Positions 18,123-25,806 of a stretch of DNA of 64,000 nucleotides are shown here, piece by piece. Origin of the DNA: Actinoplanes lobatus. Its GTDB lineage: Bacteria > Actinomycetota > Actinomycetes > Mycobacteriales > Micromonosporaceae. The position numbers and the translations under genes are program-made. Where the stretch lies: the NCBI RefSeq assembly GCF_014205215.1, contig NZ_JACHNC010000001.1, forward strand, positions 6,444,501-6,508,500, given 5' to 3'. A model generated the notes under the pieces. That model did not search any database, was not told the DNA's origin, and saw nothing but the letters and a program-made list of their open reading frames with translations. Numbering within the stretch: position 1 is the first letter of the stretch; every line of letters starts with the position of its first letter.

Positions 18123-18452
18123 ATGAACGATGGATCGATGTCGAAGTCTTCTCCGGCCGGGCCGCTCACCGTCGCCGGCCTGACTCTCTTCTGGCCGGTG
18201 GCTTCGGTCGTCCTCGCCTACCTGACGCTCGTGGTCGGCTTCTCCACGTTTGGGGGAGAGCCCGACCCGGCCGTTGATTTCGCCGCCACTGCACTGTTCG
18301 TCGCGGCTCTGGTCGTCTTCGTCTTCGGTCCCTTGTGCATCGCGGGCATCGCCCACAGGTTCGGGCTGCACCGGACCGCCGTGGTCTACGCCGTCCTCAG
18401 CGGGCTTCTCCTGGTCGGCACGATCGTCCAGTTCCACTGGAGCCCGCTGTAA
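18123..18452 (+). CDS. Small three-helix membrane protein
   Basis: 109 aa with three hydrophobic segments (LTVAGLTLFWPVASVVLAYL, ATALFVAALVVFVFGPLCIAG, VVYAVLSGLLLVGTIV). No family recognised. A TATCCT box 7 bases before the ATG suggests a leaderless message. The next gene follows after 44 bases. Confidence 0.65.
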   Translation: MNDGSMSKSSPAGPLTVAGLTLFWPVASVVLAYLTLVVGFSTFGGEPDPAVDFAATALFVAALVVFVFGPLCIAGIAHRFGLHRTAVVYAVLSGLLLVGTIVQFHWSPL

Positions 18453-18496
18453 GAGGGCTTGCATCCGGTACCCGGGTACGGGCTTACCGTCGGGTC

Positions 18497-18829
18497 ATGG
18501 CCACGACCGAAGACCATCCGTGGGTGCCCGAAGCGTGCACCCTGCCCGCCGTCGAGCAGCCTCTGCGCCTGGCCGAGTTCGACGACCTGTTCACCACGGC
18601 GCTTCAGCGGCAGCATCGGCTGACGGCTACAGCGTTGCGCTGGGAACTGGATCCGTCGGCCGAGGCGACGGCCCGGGATCTGACCGAACGGGAGCGCGGC
18701 TGCTGCTCGTTCTTCACCTTCACCTTCCGGCCGGGCGAGGGGGTGCTGTCGGTGGATGTGGAGGTGCCCACCGCGTACACCGAGGTCTTGGACGCATTGT
18801 GGCAGCGAGCCGCCGGAAGCCGATCGTGA
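18497..18829 (+). CDS. Small cytosolic protein with a vicinal Cys-Cys motif, coupled to a MerR regulator
   Basis: 110 aa, no named family recognised. The middle carries 'TERERGCCSFFTFTF', a vicinal cysteine pair that could bind a soft metal or form a disulfide. Its stop overlaps the start of the following MerR gene (GTGA), so they work together. TACCGT at 18485-18490, 6 bases before the ATG, and no ribosome site suggest a leaderless message. A role in metal or thiol stress is inference from the motif and neighbour. Confidence 0.65.
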   Translation: MATTEDHPWVPEACTLPAVEQPLRLAEFDDLFTTALQRQHRLTATALRWELDPSAEATARDLTERERGCCSFFTFTFRPGEGVLSVDVEVPTAYTEVLDALWQRAAGSRS

Positions 18830-19236
18830 CCGGGTTGCGCAGCGGCCAGGTCGCCGACGCCGCCGGAGTGAACCTGCAGACCCTGCGCTACTACGAGCGG
18901 CGGGGGCTGCTGGCCGAGCCGGAACGCAGTCCGGGCGGACACCGGCTCTATCCGGCCGAGACCGTCACCGTGCTGAAGGTGATCAAAGCCGCGCAGCGGC
19001 TGGGGTTCACCCTCGACGAGGTCGCCGATCTGCTCGCCGCGGGCGGCCATCGGCACTCCGGCCCGGACGCCGGGTTGCGGGAACGGGCGACGGCCAAGTT
19101 GGCCGAGGTGGAGGCGCGGATCGCCGACCTGCGGGTCATCGCGTCGACACTGCGGGCAGCGGTCGCCGCCGGATGCGACGACCTGGTGGAGTGTGCCGCG
19201 CAGCCGTGCTGCCCGATCCCGTTCGCGAGCCGGTAG
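18826..19236 (+). CDS. MerR family transcriptional regulator with C-terminal Cys cluster
   Basis: 136 aa. The N-terminal winged helix is '[24 protein letters not shown]', followed by 'SPGGHRLYP' and the dimerisation helix. The C-terminus '[19 protein letters not shown]' resembles the metal loop of mercury MerR (Cys ... Cys-Pro-Ile), but the helix cysteine of classical MerR is absent: '[11 protein letters not shown]' has His there. A soft-metal or thiol effector is likely, mercury not proven. Its start overlaps the Cys-Cys protein gene. Confidence 0.82.
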   Translation: MTGLRSGQVADAAGVNLQTLRYYERRGLLAEPERSPGGHRLYPAETVTVLKVIKAAQRLGFTLDEVADLLAAGGHRHSGPDAGLRERATAKLAEVEARIADLRVIASTLRAAVAAGCDDLVECAAQPCCPIPFASR

Positions 19237-19246
19237 GTTGCCCGGT

Positions 19247-19585
19247 GTGACGATCGTTCGGTCCCTGCTGTTGTTCGTGCTGGCCGCGCTCGCCGAGATC
19301 GGCGGCGCCTGGCTCATCTGGCAGGGCTGGCGGGAGAACCGAGGGTTGTGGTGGGTCGCCGCCGGGGTCGCCGCGCTCGGCGCCTACGGGTTCGTGGCGA
19401 CCCTGCAACCGGACGCCAACTTCGGCCGGATCCTGGCCGCCTACGGCGGCGTCTTCGTGGCGGGGTCGCTGGTCTGGGCCATGGTGGTCGACAAATTCCG
19501 CCCCGATCGGTGGGATGTCATCGGGGCGGCCATCTGCCTGGTCGGCGTCGCCGTGATCATGTACGCGCCACGCGCCGACCACTGA
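19247..19585 (+). CDS. YnfA/UPF0060 family membrane protein
   Basis: 112 aa with four membrane helices, as expected for YnfA, a relative of small multidrug-resistance transporters. Characteristic strings: '[19 protein letters not shown]', '[32 protein letters not shown]' and '[21 protein letters not shown]'. It starts at GTG with TAGGTT 8 bases upstream, so it may be leaderless, or it may be read through from merR, which ends 11 bases before. The transported substrate is uncertain. Confidence 0.88.
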   Translation: MTIVRSLLLFVLAALAEIGGAWLIWQGWRENRGLWWVAAGVAALGAYGFVATLQPDANFGRILAAYGGVFVAGSLVWAMVVDKFRPDRWDVIGAAICLVGVAVIMYAPRADH

Positions 19586-19791
19586 CCGTGTCCTGCCCGG
19601 GTGCTCAAACACCGCGTTACGGCTGAGGCCGGTAAGAGTGGACAGAATCCGCTCGCGGAATCCCAACTGACGTGCACCGCAATCAGAATTTGGCCGAATG
19701 CGTTTTCGGGGATTTGCCGATCCGAGTTCAGAAAAGGTTTATAGTCATCGGCTGACTGCTTCTGAGTGAGTTACGCAGAAGGGATGGCCTC

Positions 19792-20151
19792 ATGAAACGG
19801 ATCGCGCGTATCTGGGCGGCCGCGACTCTGGCGGTGGCGGCCGGAGTGAGCATGTCGCCGACAGCGGCCTCGGCAGACCCGGCCGGTCGGACCGTACCGA
19901 AGGAAGCGTCGGTGTCCGCCTCGAATCCATGCTGGGACAATTACCACGGCGACCGCTGCCGCGACGATTACGGCGACCGGTATCGCGACCGTCGTCACGA
20001 CTGGTACGACAACCGCCGTCACGACTGGTACAACAACCGCCGTCACTACCGCTACGACAAGTACCGTCACGACTGGTATAACAACCGTCGTCACGACTGG
20101 TATGACAACCGCTGCCACGACTATTACAGCAAAGGCTGCCAGATCTTTTAA
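19792..20151 (+). CDS. Small secreted His/Tyr/Trp/Arg-rich octapeptide-repeat protein
   Basis: 119 aa: a signal peptide (MKRIARIWAAATLAVAAGV..., cleavage near ASA-DP), a 25-residue bridge with one Cys, then a repeat region and the C-terminal CHDYYSKGCQIF. The repeat is an 8-residue unit RHDWY[D/N]NR in six consecutive copies (19993-20136), the third and last degenerate. The mature protein is dense in His, Arg, Tyr, Trp and Asp, with Cys only before the repeats and in the last unit. No known family. A metal-binding, wall-binding or adhesive role is possible. The ribosome site is GAAGGGATGG; the promoter region has TTATAG at 19740. Confidence 0.7.
   Translation: MKRIARIWAAATLAVAAGVSMSPTAASADPAGRTVPKEASVSASNPCWDNYHGDRCRDDYGDRYRDRRHDWYDNRRHDWYNNRRHYRYDKYRHDWYNNRRHDWYDNRCHDYYSKGCQIF
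19993..20136 (+). repeat. Tandem 24-bp repeat, six in-frame copies
   Basis: Copies begin at 19993, 20017, 20041, 20065, 20089 and 20113, each 24 bases and encoding RHDWY[DN]NR or a variant. Copies 1, 2, 4 and 5 are nearly identical, suggesting slippage or unequal crossing-over. There are no spacers, so it is not a CRISPR array. Confidence 0.85.
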
Positions 20152-20413
20152 TCCTCGCTCCACCGGGATTGTCGTGTCTGCATGACCCCGGAGAAGGAGT
20201 CCGATCCCGGCTCGATCGCCGTCCGTTCCCAGGATCGCGTTTCCAGGAACGGGCAGCATCGGCCGGCTGCCTCTCCGTGCCGCGACCGGCGATGCCGCGC
20301 CGGTGTCCCGTCTCGCCCAACTGCTGGCCGCCCCCGCCAACGGAGTGCGACATCACCGGCGCGTCCGTGCTGCGCTCACCTTTCCTCGACCGCGCGCGGG
20401 AGAATGCCACACC

Positions 20414-20905
20414 ATGACCGCGATCACCGCGATGACCGGCGAGCACGCCGACCAGGTTCTGGAGATCTACCGGCTCGGCATCGCCACCGGTAACGCCACC
20501 TTCGAGACCGAACCGCCCACCTGGGAGCGGTTCACCGCCGCCCGGCTGCCCGATCAACGCTTCGTCGCACTCGGCGCCGACGGCAGCGTGGCCGGCTGGG
20601 TCGCCTGCAGTCCGGTCTCCGGGCGGAGCGTCTACGCCGGCGTCGTCGAGCACTCCGTCTACGTGCACCCGGATCACGGTGGCAAGGGCATCGGCCGGGC
20701 CCTGCTCGACACGCTGATCACCGCGACCGAGGCGGCCGGGATCTGGACCATCCAATCCGGGATCTTCCCCGAGAACACGCCCAGTCTCGCCCTGCACGCC
20801 GCCTGCGGCTTCCGGACCGTCGGCACCCGCGAACGCGTCGGCAAACACCACGGCATCTGGCGCGACGTCATCCTTCTCGAACGCCGCAGCCCGATCGTCG
20901 GCTGA
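20414..20905 (+). CDS. GNAT acetyltransferase, phosphinothricin N-acetyltransferase-like
   Basis: 163 aa. It matches the PAT/YwnH branch: 'HADQVLEIYRLGIATGNATFETEPPTWERF', 'GWVACSPVSGRSVYAGVVEHSVYVHPDHGGKGIGRALL' with the acetyl-CoA loop, and 'IFPENTPSLALHAACGFRTVGTRERVGKHHG.WRDV'. Relatives acetylate phosphinothricin, methionine sulfoximine or similar amino acids. Whether this one does is untested; many housekeeping copies exist. The start at ATG 20414 is supported by the N-terminal match. Confidence 0.85.
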   Translation: MTAITAMTGEHADQVLEIYRLGIATGNATFETEPPTWERFTAARLPDQRFVALGADGSVAGWVACSPVSGRSVYAGVVEHSVYVHPDHGGKGIGRALLDTLITATEAAGIWTIQSGIFPENTPSLALHAACGFRTVGTRERVGKHHGIWRDVILLERRSPIVG

Positions 20906-20954
20906 ACTGCCGGAGGAGAAGGCCCGCCCCATCCGGGCCGGCGCGGCTGACGGC

Positions 20955-21248
20955 TCAGGTGGCCGGGAGCAGGAAGCCGAGCCGCTGGTCGGCCATGCCG
21001 GGCGCGATCTCCAGGATCTCGGCGTCGACGATCCGGTGGACGACGAACGGGTCCTCGGCCACCCGCCGTTGCAGGTCGGGCAGGGTGGTGCCGTGGGCGA
21101 GCACCGCGCCGCCGAGGCCGGGCTGGAGGCCGCCGACGAGAAGGAACACCTGGTCGTCGAGGCCCTGCCGGATCCACTGCTGGTGGCCGGGCATGTGCTC
21201 GGCGGCGGCCGCCCGGTTCTCGGCGAAGCGCAGTAACACGATGAACAT
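20955..21248 (-). CDS. YciI-like protein
   Basis: 97 aa, a single ferredoxin-like YciI domain: 'MFIVLLRFAENRAAAAEHMPGHQQWI', 'VGGLQPGLGGAVLAHG', 'VAEDPFVVHRIVDAEILEI'. The conserved His/Asp pair sits in 'HQQW' and 'EDPF'. The family has weak hydrolase or dehydrochlorinase-like links. It follows the TetR gene by 12 bases on the same strand and is probably its target. Confidence 0.82.
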   Translation of the reverse strand: MFIVLLRFAENRAAAAEHMPGHQQWIRQGLDDQVFLLVGGLQPGLGGAVLAHGTTLPDLQRRVAEDPFVVHRIVDAEILEIAPGMADQRLGFLLPAT

Positions 21249-21260
21249 GCGGATCCTTTT

Positions 21261-21818
21261 CTAGAGGGTGGCCTCGAGGTCGGCGACCTCACGGCGTACG
21301 AAATCGTCGTCGCCGAAGGCGTTGGACAGGGTGGCGATGCCCTGGCTGAAGGCGAGCACGTGCATGGCTTTCGCGTCAGCGGTGGCCGGATCGTGGCCGA
21401 GGGCGGTGAACTGGCCGGCCAGCCACTCCCGGAACAGGGTGAACAGGGCGACCGCCTCCGGCCGTGACGGGTGACGCAGCTTGGCCAGCTCCGCGGTCAG
21501 CGTGCCGACCGGGCAGCCGTAGTCGCGGATGTCGGTGGCGTTGGTCAGCACGATGCGGATGAACAGCCGGATCCGCTGCGCCGGGTCGGTGGTCTCGGCC
21601 GCCCATCGGCGCAGCATGCCGCGGGTGGCGTCGACCCGGGAGTCGATCACCGCGGCGAGGATCTCGTCCTTGGTGCGGAAGTGGTAGTAGAAGTTGCCCC
21701 GGGAGATCCCGACCGCCTCGGCGATCGACGTGAACGACGTGTGCTCGAAACCGTGCTCGTAGAAGAGCCGGCCGGCGGCCTCGATGATCTGCGCACGGGT
21801 CGATGCGGTCGCTGCCAT
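21261..21818 (-). CDS. TetR family transcriptional repressor
   Basis: 185 aa. N-terminal helix-turn-helix: 'RAQIIEAAGRLFYEHGFEHTSFTSIAEAVGISRGNFYYHFRTKDEIL'. The C-terminal ligand domain is of the TetR_C type seen with YciI partners. It probably represses its own transcript, which includes the YciI gene. Just upstream a small inverted repeat reads CTAGGACGATCGTCCTAG (about 21827-21844), an 18-bp perfect palindrome and a good candidate operator. Confidence 0.88.
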   Translation of the reverse strand: MAATASTRAQIIEAAGRLFYEHGFEHTSFTSIAEAVGISRGNFYYHFRTKDEILAAVIDSRVDATRGMLRRWAAETTDPAQRIRLFIRIVLTNATDIRDYGCPVGTLTAELAKLRHPSRPEAVALFTLFREWLAGQFTALGHDPATADAKAMHVLAFSQGIATLSNAFGDDDFVRREVADLEATL

Positions 21819-21826
21819 CCGTGGAT

Positions 21827-21844
21827 TCTAGGACGATCGTCCTA
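21827..21844. promoter_or_regulatory. Candidate TetR operator, 18-bp perfect palindrome
   Basis: CTAGGACGATCGTCCTAG lies 8 bases upstream of the TetR start codon. The position and symmetry fit autorepression. Binding by this TetR is inferred. Confidence 0.6.
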
Positions 21845-21912
21845 GTAGGCGTCAAGGAGCGGTAAGTAATTCGTAAGGTGACGAAGGGTGGCCGTCGTCC
21901 GGGCGGAGACGG

Positions 21913-22458
21913 TTGACTCGAAGGGTGATTCGCCGACTTCTCAGCAGACCCGTCACCTGGATCGCCGTCGCGGTGCTCGGTATCGGTGCGGCGGGTGGTC
22001 TCTACTGGTTCCAGCCCTGGCGGCTGTTCACCGACACCGTCGTCACCGACACGCTGTCCACGATGCCGCAGCCGTCCGGCCCGCCCGCCGCTTCCGTGGC
22101 CGCGCCAGTCGTGATCGCCCAGGGTGACTTCATCACCCACGAGCACGACACCAGCGGTACGGCGCGGATGGTGCGCAACCCGGACGGCAGCCACCAGCTG
22201 GAGATCGCCGGGCTGGACACCAGCGACGGCCCCGACCTGCGGGTGTGGCTGTCCGATCAGGAGGTTCGCACCGGAGTGGCCGGCTGGCGGGTGTTCGACG
22301 ACGGAGAGTACGCGGAACTCGGCAAACTCAAGGGCAACCACGGCGACCAGGTGTACCGGCTCGCCGACGGGATCGATCCGGTGGCGTTCCGCAGCGTCAG
22401 CATCTGGTGCAAGCGGTTCTCCGTCTCGTTCGGAGCCGCCGAACTCGCCGCCGTCTAG
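21913..22458 (+). CDS. Membrane-anchored DM13-domain protein
   Basis: About 181 aa. I chose the TTG at 21913 (GGAGACGG upstream); a GTG at 21925 is possible. One N-terminal membrane helix (TWIAVAVLGIGAAGGLYWF) is followed by a short linker and an extracellular DM13 domain: 'GDFITHEHDTSGTARMVRNPDGSHQLEIAGLDTSDGPDL.VWLS' to 'VSIWCKRFSVSFGAAEL', with the conserved near-terminal Cys. DM13 has been proposed as an electron-transfer domain. The stop overlaps the stop of the opposing ABC ATPase gene. Confidence 0.82.
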   Translation: MTRRVIRRLLSRPVTWIAVAVLGIGAAGGLYWFQPWRLFTDTVVTDTLSTMPQPSGPPAASVAAPVVIAQGDFITHEHDTSGTARMVRNPDGSHQLEIAGLDTSDGPDLRVWLSDQEVRTGVAGWRVFDDGEYAELGKLKGNHGDQVYRLADGIDPVAFRSVSIWCKRFSVSFGAAELAAV

Positions 22459-23228
22459 GAGAGTCGGCCGTCGTCGCCGGCCTTGGCCAGCACGTCGTGC
22501 AGGTGGGCCACGCACTCCGCCACCGCCGGCAGCGCCGCGCTGCGGCCCAGTGACCGTGGCCGTGGGATGTCGACGGCGAGCACCTCGCGCACCCTTCCCG
22601 GACGTGGTGACAGGACCACGACGCGGTCGGCGAGCAGCACCGCCTCCTGGATCGAGTGGGTGACGAAGACCGTGGTCGCCGGCCGGGCCAGGTGCAGCGC
22701 CTGCAACTGGGCGGCCATGTCCTCGCGGGTAAGCGCGTCCAGGGCGGAGAACGGCTCGTCCATCAGCAGCACGCGGGGCTGCTGGATCAGCGCCCGGCAC
22801 AGCGCCACCCGCTGCTGCATGCCGCCCGACAGCTCGTACGGATGCCGGTGATGAAAACCGGCCAGCCCCACCGCGTCCAGCAGCTCGCGGGCCCGGTCGG
22901 CGCCCTCGGCCCGTGGCAGCCGCGCGATCTCGACCGGCAGCAGCACGTTGCCCAGGGCGGTCCGCCACGGCAGTAGCGCCGGCTGCTGCTGCATCAGCGC
23001 CACGTCCCGGCGTGGCCCGCGCACCGGGCCGCCGTCCACGGTGATCGTGCCCGACGTGGGTTCGAGGAGTCCGGCGATCAGCCGCAGCAGGGTCGACTTG
23101 CCGCAACCGGAGCGGCCGATCACCGCGACGAACTCGCCCTCGGCCACCGTCAGGTCGATCTCGTGCAGGGCGGCGACGGTCTCGGTCCGGGCCGGGAACG
23201 TCCGCGACACCCGGGTCAGCGCGATCAT
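22455..23228 (-). CDS. ABC transporter ATPase, nitrate/sulfonate/taurine type
   Basis: 257 aa with the full ABC set: Walker A 'GRSGCGKST', Q-loop 'LMQQQPALLPW', signature 'LSGGMQQR', Walker B 'VLLMDEP' and switch His in 'VFVTHSIQEA'. It belongs to the SsuB/TauB/ThiZ group. It is the last gene of a four-gene minus-strand operon, starting inside the permease stop (ATGA). It powers import with the permease and the lipoprotein encoded upstream. Confidence 0.92.
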   Translation of the reverse strand: MIALTRVSRTFPARTETVAALHEIDLTVAEGEFVAVIGRSGCGKSTLLRLIAGLLEPTSGTITVDGGPVRGPRRDVALMQQQPALLPWRTALGNVLLPVEIARLPRAEGADRARELLDAVGLAGFHHRHPYELSGGMQQRVALCRALIQQPRVLLMDEPFSALDALTREDMAAQLQALHLARPATTVFVTHSIQEAVLLADRVVVLSPRPGRVREVLAVDIPRPRSLGRSAALPAVAECVAHLHDVLAKAGDDGRLS

Positions 23229-23983
23229 CCGGAGATCGCCCGTGCCCACGGCACCAGCAGCCGTTCCAACAGCACGACCAGGTAGAACAGTGCGGTGCTG
23301 AGGACCGCCAGCAGGGTGATGGCGGCGAACGCGAGCGGCGTGTCGAACGACATCCCGGACAGCACGATCACCGCGCCGAGCCCGCCGGTCGGATTGTTGA
23401 TCTCGGCGACCACGGCGCCGATCACGGCGAGGGAGATGCCGACCTTCAAGCCGACGAACATCTGCGGCAGCGCCCACGGCAGGCGGATCTTGACGTACGC
23501 CTGCCACACGCTCGCCGACAGCGACCGGCTCAGCTCGCTCAGCTCCGCCGGGGTGGAGGTGAGCCCGGCCATCGTCGCCACCACGACCGGGAAGAAGCAG
23601 ATCAGCACCACCAGTACGATCTTCGGCTGCGCCCCGAACCCCAGCCACACCACCAGCAGCGGCGCGACCGCCACCTTCGGCACCGAGTTCAGCGCGACCA
23701 GCACCGGCAGGGTGGCGCGTTCCAGGGCCCGCCAGGCGGTCAGCGTCATCGCCAGCAGCAGCCCGGCGACCACGGCGATGCCGAATCCGGTCACCGTCAC
23801 CGCCACCGTGGATCCGGCCTCCCGCAACAGGTACGCCGGTTGCCGCCGGAACGCCTCGACGATGTCCGGCGGCGCCGGCAGGAAGAACGACCGGATCCCG
23901 AACACGACGGTCGCCGACCACCAGACGGCGAGCGCGGTCACCGCACCGAGCAGCGGCAGCGCCCACGACCGGATCCGGGTCAC
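23225..23983 (-). CDS. ABC transporter permease, nitrate/sulfonate/taurine type
   Basis: 252 aa, about six membrane helices. The coupling loop 'ELSRSLSASVWQAYVKIRLPWALPQMFVGLKVGISLAVIGAVVAEI' is the EAA loop of SsuC/TauC-type permeases. The GTG start overlaps the stop of the methyltransferase (GTGA) and was preferred over longer upstream frames, which would run through that gene. The substrate is one of the sulfonate/nitrate/pyrimidine group. Confidence 0.9.
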   Translation of the reverse strand: MTRIRSWALPLLGAVTALAVWWSATVVFGIRSFFLPAPPDIVEAFRRQPAYLLREAGSTVAVTVTGFGIAVVAGLLLAMTLTAWRALERATLPVLVALNSVPKVAVAPLLVVWLGFGAQPKIVLVVLICFFPVVVATMAGLTSTPAELSELSRSLSASVWQAYVKIRLPWALPQMFVGLKVGISLAVIGAVVAEINNPTGGLGAVIVLSGMSFDTPLAFAAITLLAVLSTALFYLVVLLERLLVPWARAISG

Positions 23984-24759
23984 CGGCGGCAGCCCATCGT
24001 CGAATACGTGAAGTGACTGCGTACCACCAGGGCCGGGTCGTCGGCCAGCCGGCACAGGCGCTCCAGCTCGGCCTCGGTCATGCCGGCCGCGCGCAGCCCG
24101 GCGCCCACCTGCGCCACGTTCACCGCGATCAGCCGGGCGCCCGCCGTGCCGCCGGCCCACGAACCGGCGCGGATCTCGGTGGTCACCTCGTCGAAACCCG
24201 CCGCCAGCAGCGCGGCGTGTGCGCGGCCGGCCCAGGCGGGATCGGCGCCGTTGGCCGGCAACAACTGATTCACCAGGATGCGGTGGTAGCGCTCGACCAG
24301 TTCGGCGGCGGCCGCGTCGGGGGCGGCCAACACCACATCGGGGTACGCCGAAAGCCAGTCCTCGACGACCAGGATCCCGCCCGGGGCGAGCGCGTCCGCG
24401 AGGCGTACCAGAATCCGGTTTTGATCGTGAAGGTGGGCCAGGACCAGGCGCGCGTGGATCAGATCCCACGGCGGCTCCGGGATCGGGTCGGTGGTGAGGT
24501 CGTGACGGCGTACCGCGTACCCCTGATTCTGGGGAATGTGCCGTGGGTTGAGGTCGGTGGCCAGCACGCGCCCGCCCCGCTCGGCCAGCCAGCGCGCCAC
24601 GCTTCCGCCGCCGGCGCCGGCCTCCAGGCAGCGCAGACCGGTCAGGTCGCCGAGGGCGCGGAGCCGGTCGAAGGTGAACGGGTCGAGGATCTCGGCGAGC
24701 AGATCGTGCCGCAGCTCCGCGGCCGGGTCGTCGTTGTCGAAGGAGTAGGCGGCCCTCAT
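23980..24759 (-). CDS. SAM-dependent methyltransferase embedded in the ABC operon
   Basis: 259-aa class I methyltransferase. The SAM-binding motif is 'LRCLEAGAGGGSVARWLAERGGRVLATDLNP', with motif IV 'DLIHARLVLAHLHDQ' and 'LAPGGILVVEDW'. It overlaps the substrate-binding protein gene upstream (ATGA) and the permease downstream (GTGA), so it is translated as part of the importer operon. The acceptor is unknown; it may modify the imported compound. Such an enzyme is not a standard part of these transporters. Confidence 0.85.
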   Translation of the reverse strand: MRAAYSFDNDDPAAELRHDLLAEILDPFTFDRLRALGDLTGLRCLEAGAGGGSVARWLAERGGRVLATDLNPRHIPQNQGYAVRRHDLTTDPIPEPPWDLIHARLVLAHLHDQNRILVRLADALAPGGILVVEDWLSAYPDVVLAAPDAAAAELVERYHRILVNQLLPANGADPAWAGRAHAALLAAGFDEVTTEIRAGSWAGGTAGARLIAVNVAQVGAGLRAAGMTEAELERLCRLADDPALVVRSHFTYSTMGCRR

Positions 24760-25736
24760 GCCGTCGGCGCCAGCGAGAAGTCCACCACCGACTCCGGGGT
24801 CAGGCCGGGCGGAATCAGGCCGTTGCTCTCCAGGGTGGTCAACGCGTCGGCGACCTTGGTCTTGTCGATGACCCCGGACGGCTTCACGGCCGGCGTCATC
24901 AGCGTGATCTCGCCGACGGCGGCCGTCACATCGGCGGTCGGCTGCGCCTTCTTCAAGATCTGCGCGGCCTCGTCCGGATGGTCCAGGGTGTATTGCAGGC
25001 CTTTCAGCGCCGCGTCCCGGAACCGGCGGACCATGTCCGGATCCGCCGCGGTGACCTTGCTCGACGCCATCAGGCCGTTACCGAAAAGACCGGGCAGGAA
25101 TTCACTGTACGGAAGGACGACCGTCTTCTTGCCGCCCGCCGCCTTCTCGATGCCCCGGGCGCCGATCAGGAACGTGCTGAGCGCGTCGACCCGGCCACTG
25201 GCCAGCAGCGACGGCAGCTGAGCGGGCGCGGCGTTGACCCACTCCACCTTGCTCGCGTCGATGCCGGCCAGTTTCGCGTACGCCGGGAAGAGCAGCTGGT
25301 TCACCGAGCCGGTCGCCGCGCCCAGCTTGCGGCCCTCCAGGTCCTTCGGCTTGGTGATGCCGGAACCCTCCAGCGCGATGATCGAGACGAGGGTCTGCTG
25401 ATGCACCGCGGCGAACGCCCGGATGTCCGGGGCCTGGCCCTTGCCCGCCAGAATCCAGGCGCCGGTCATGTCCAGATTCGCGAACTGTGCCTGCCCGGCG
25501 CTGAGCACCTTGATGTTCTCGCCGGTCGCGGCGCCGAGCTGGATCGTGACGTCCAGGCCCGCGTCGCGGAAGTAGCCCTTCTCCTGCGCGACCCAGGCGA
25601 AGGCGTCGCGGCCCACCGCACCGAACGCGGTCAGGTAGGTGACCTTGTCGGCGCTGGTCTCCGGGGCATCCCCGGAATCCCCGCAGCCCGTGATCAACAG
25701 GATGATCGACAAAGAAATGGCAAGTATTCTCTTCAT
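24756..25736 (-). CDS. ABC transporter substrate-binding lipoprotein (SsuA/THI5-like)
   Basis: 326 aa. The signal peptide ends in a lipobox, 'IILLITGCGDS', so it is a membrane-anchored lipoprotein. The mature part is of the NMT1/SsuA type: 'TYLTAFGAVGRDAFAWVAQEKGYFRDAGLDVTIQLG', 'FANLDMTGAWILAGKG', 'KDLEGRKLGAATGSV'. The phrase 'KGYFRDAGLDV' recurs in pyrimidine-precursor and sulfonate binders. No thiamine riboswitch is seen upstream, which argues against a thiamine role. It is the first gene of the operon; the start could also be 6 bases earlier. Confidence 0.88.
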   Translation of the reverse strand: MKRILAISLSIILLITGCGDSGDAPETSADKVTYLTAFGAVGRDAFAWVAQEKGYFRDAGLDVTIQLGAATGENIKVLSAGQAQFANLDMTGAWILAGKGQAPDIRAFAAVHQQTLVSIIALEGSGITKPKDLEGRKLGAATGSVNQLLFPAYAKLAGIDASKVEWVNAAPAQLPSLLASGRVDALSTFLIGARGIEKAAGGKKTVVLPYSEFLPGLFGNGLMASSKVTAADPDMVRRFRDAALKGLQYTLDHPDEAAQILKKAQPTADVTAAVGEITLMTPAVKPSGVIDKTKVADALTTLESNGLIPPGLTPESVVDFSLAPTA

Positions 25737-25806
25737 CGCCATGATCCCCCGCATCGGCGGCAAATGCATCGGAAACGATACGCCTCGATGGGCAAGATCG
25801 GTGCAC

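Noticed and set aside
19993..20136. Regular repeats resembling a CRISPR array
   Set aside because: The 24-bp units are adjacent without spacers and stay in frame within a coding region.
19771..20340. Minus-strand frame with a Val/Ile/Pro repeat that looks like a membrane protein
   Set aside because: It is the antisense reading of the RHDWY octad repeats; the plus strand has a signal peptide, ribosome site and promoter.
25737..25806. Thiamine (TPP) riboswitch in front of the THI5-like binding protein
   Set aside because: The leader is only about 70 bases and lacks the conserved THI-box sequence.
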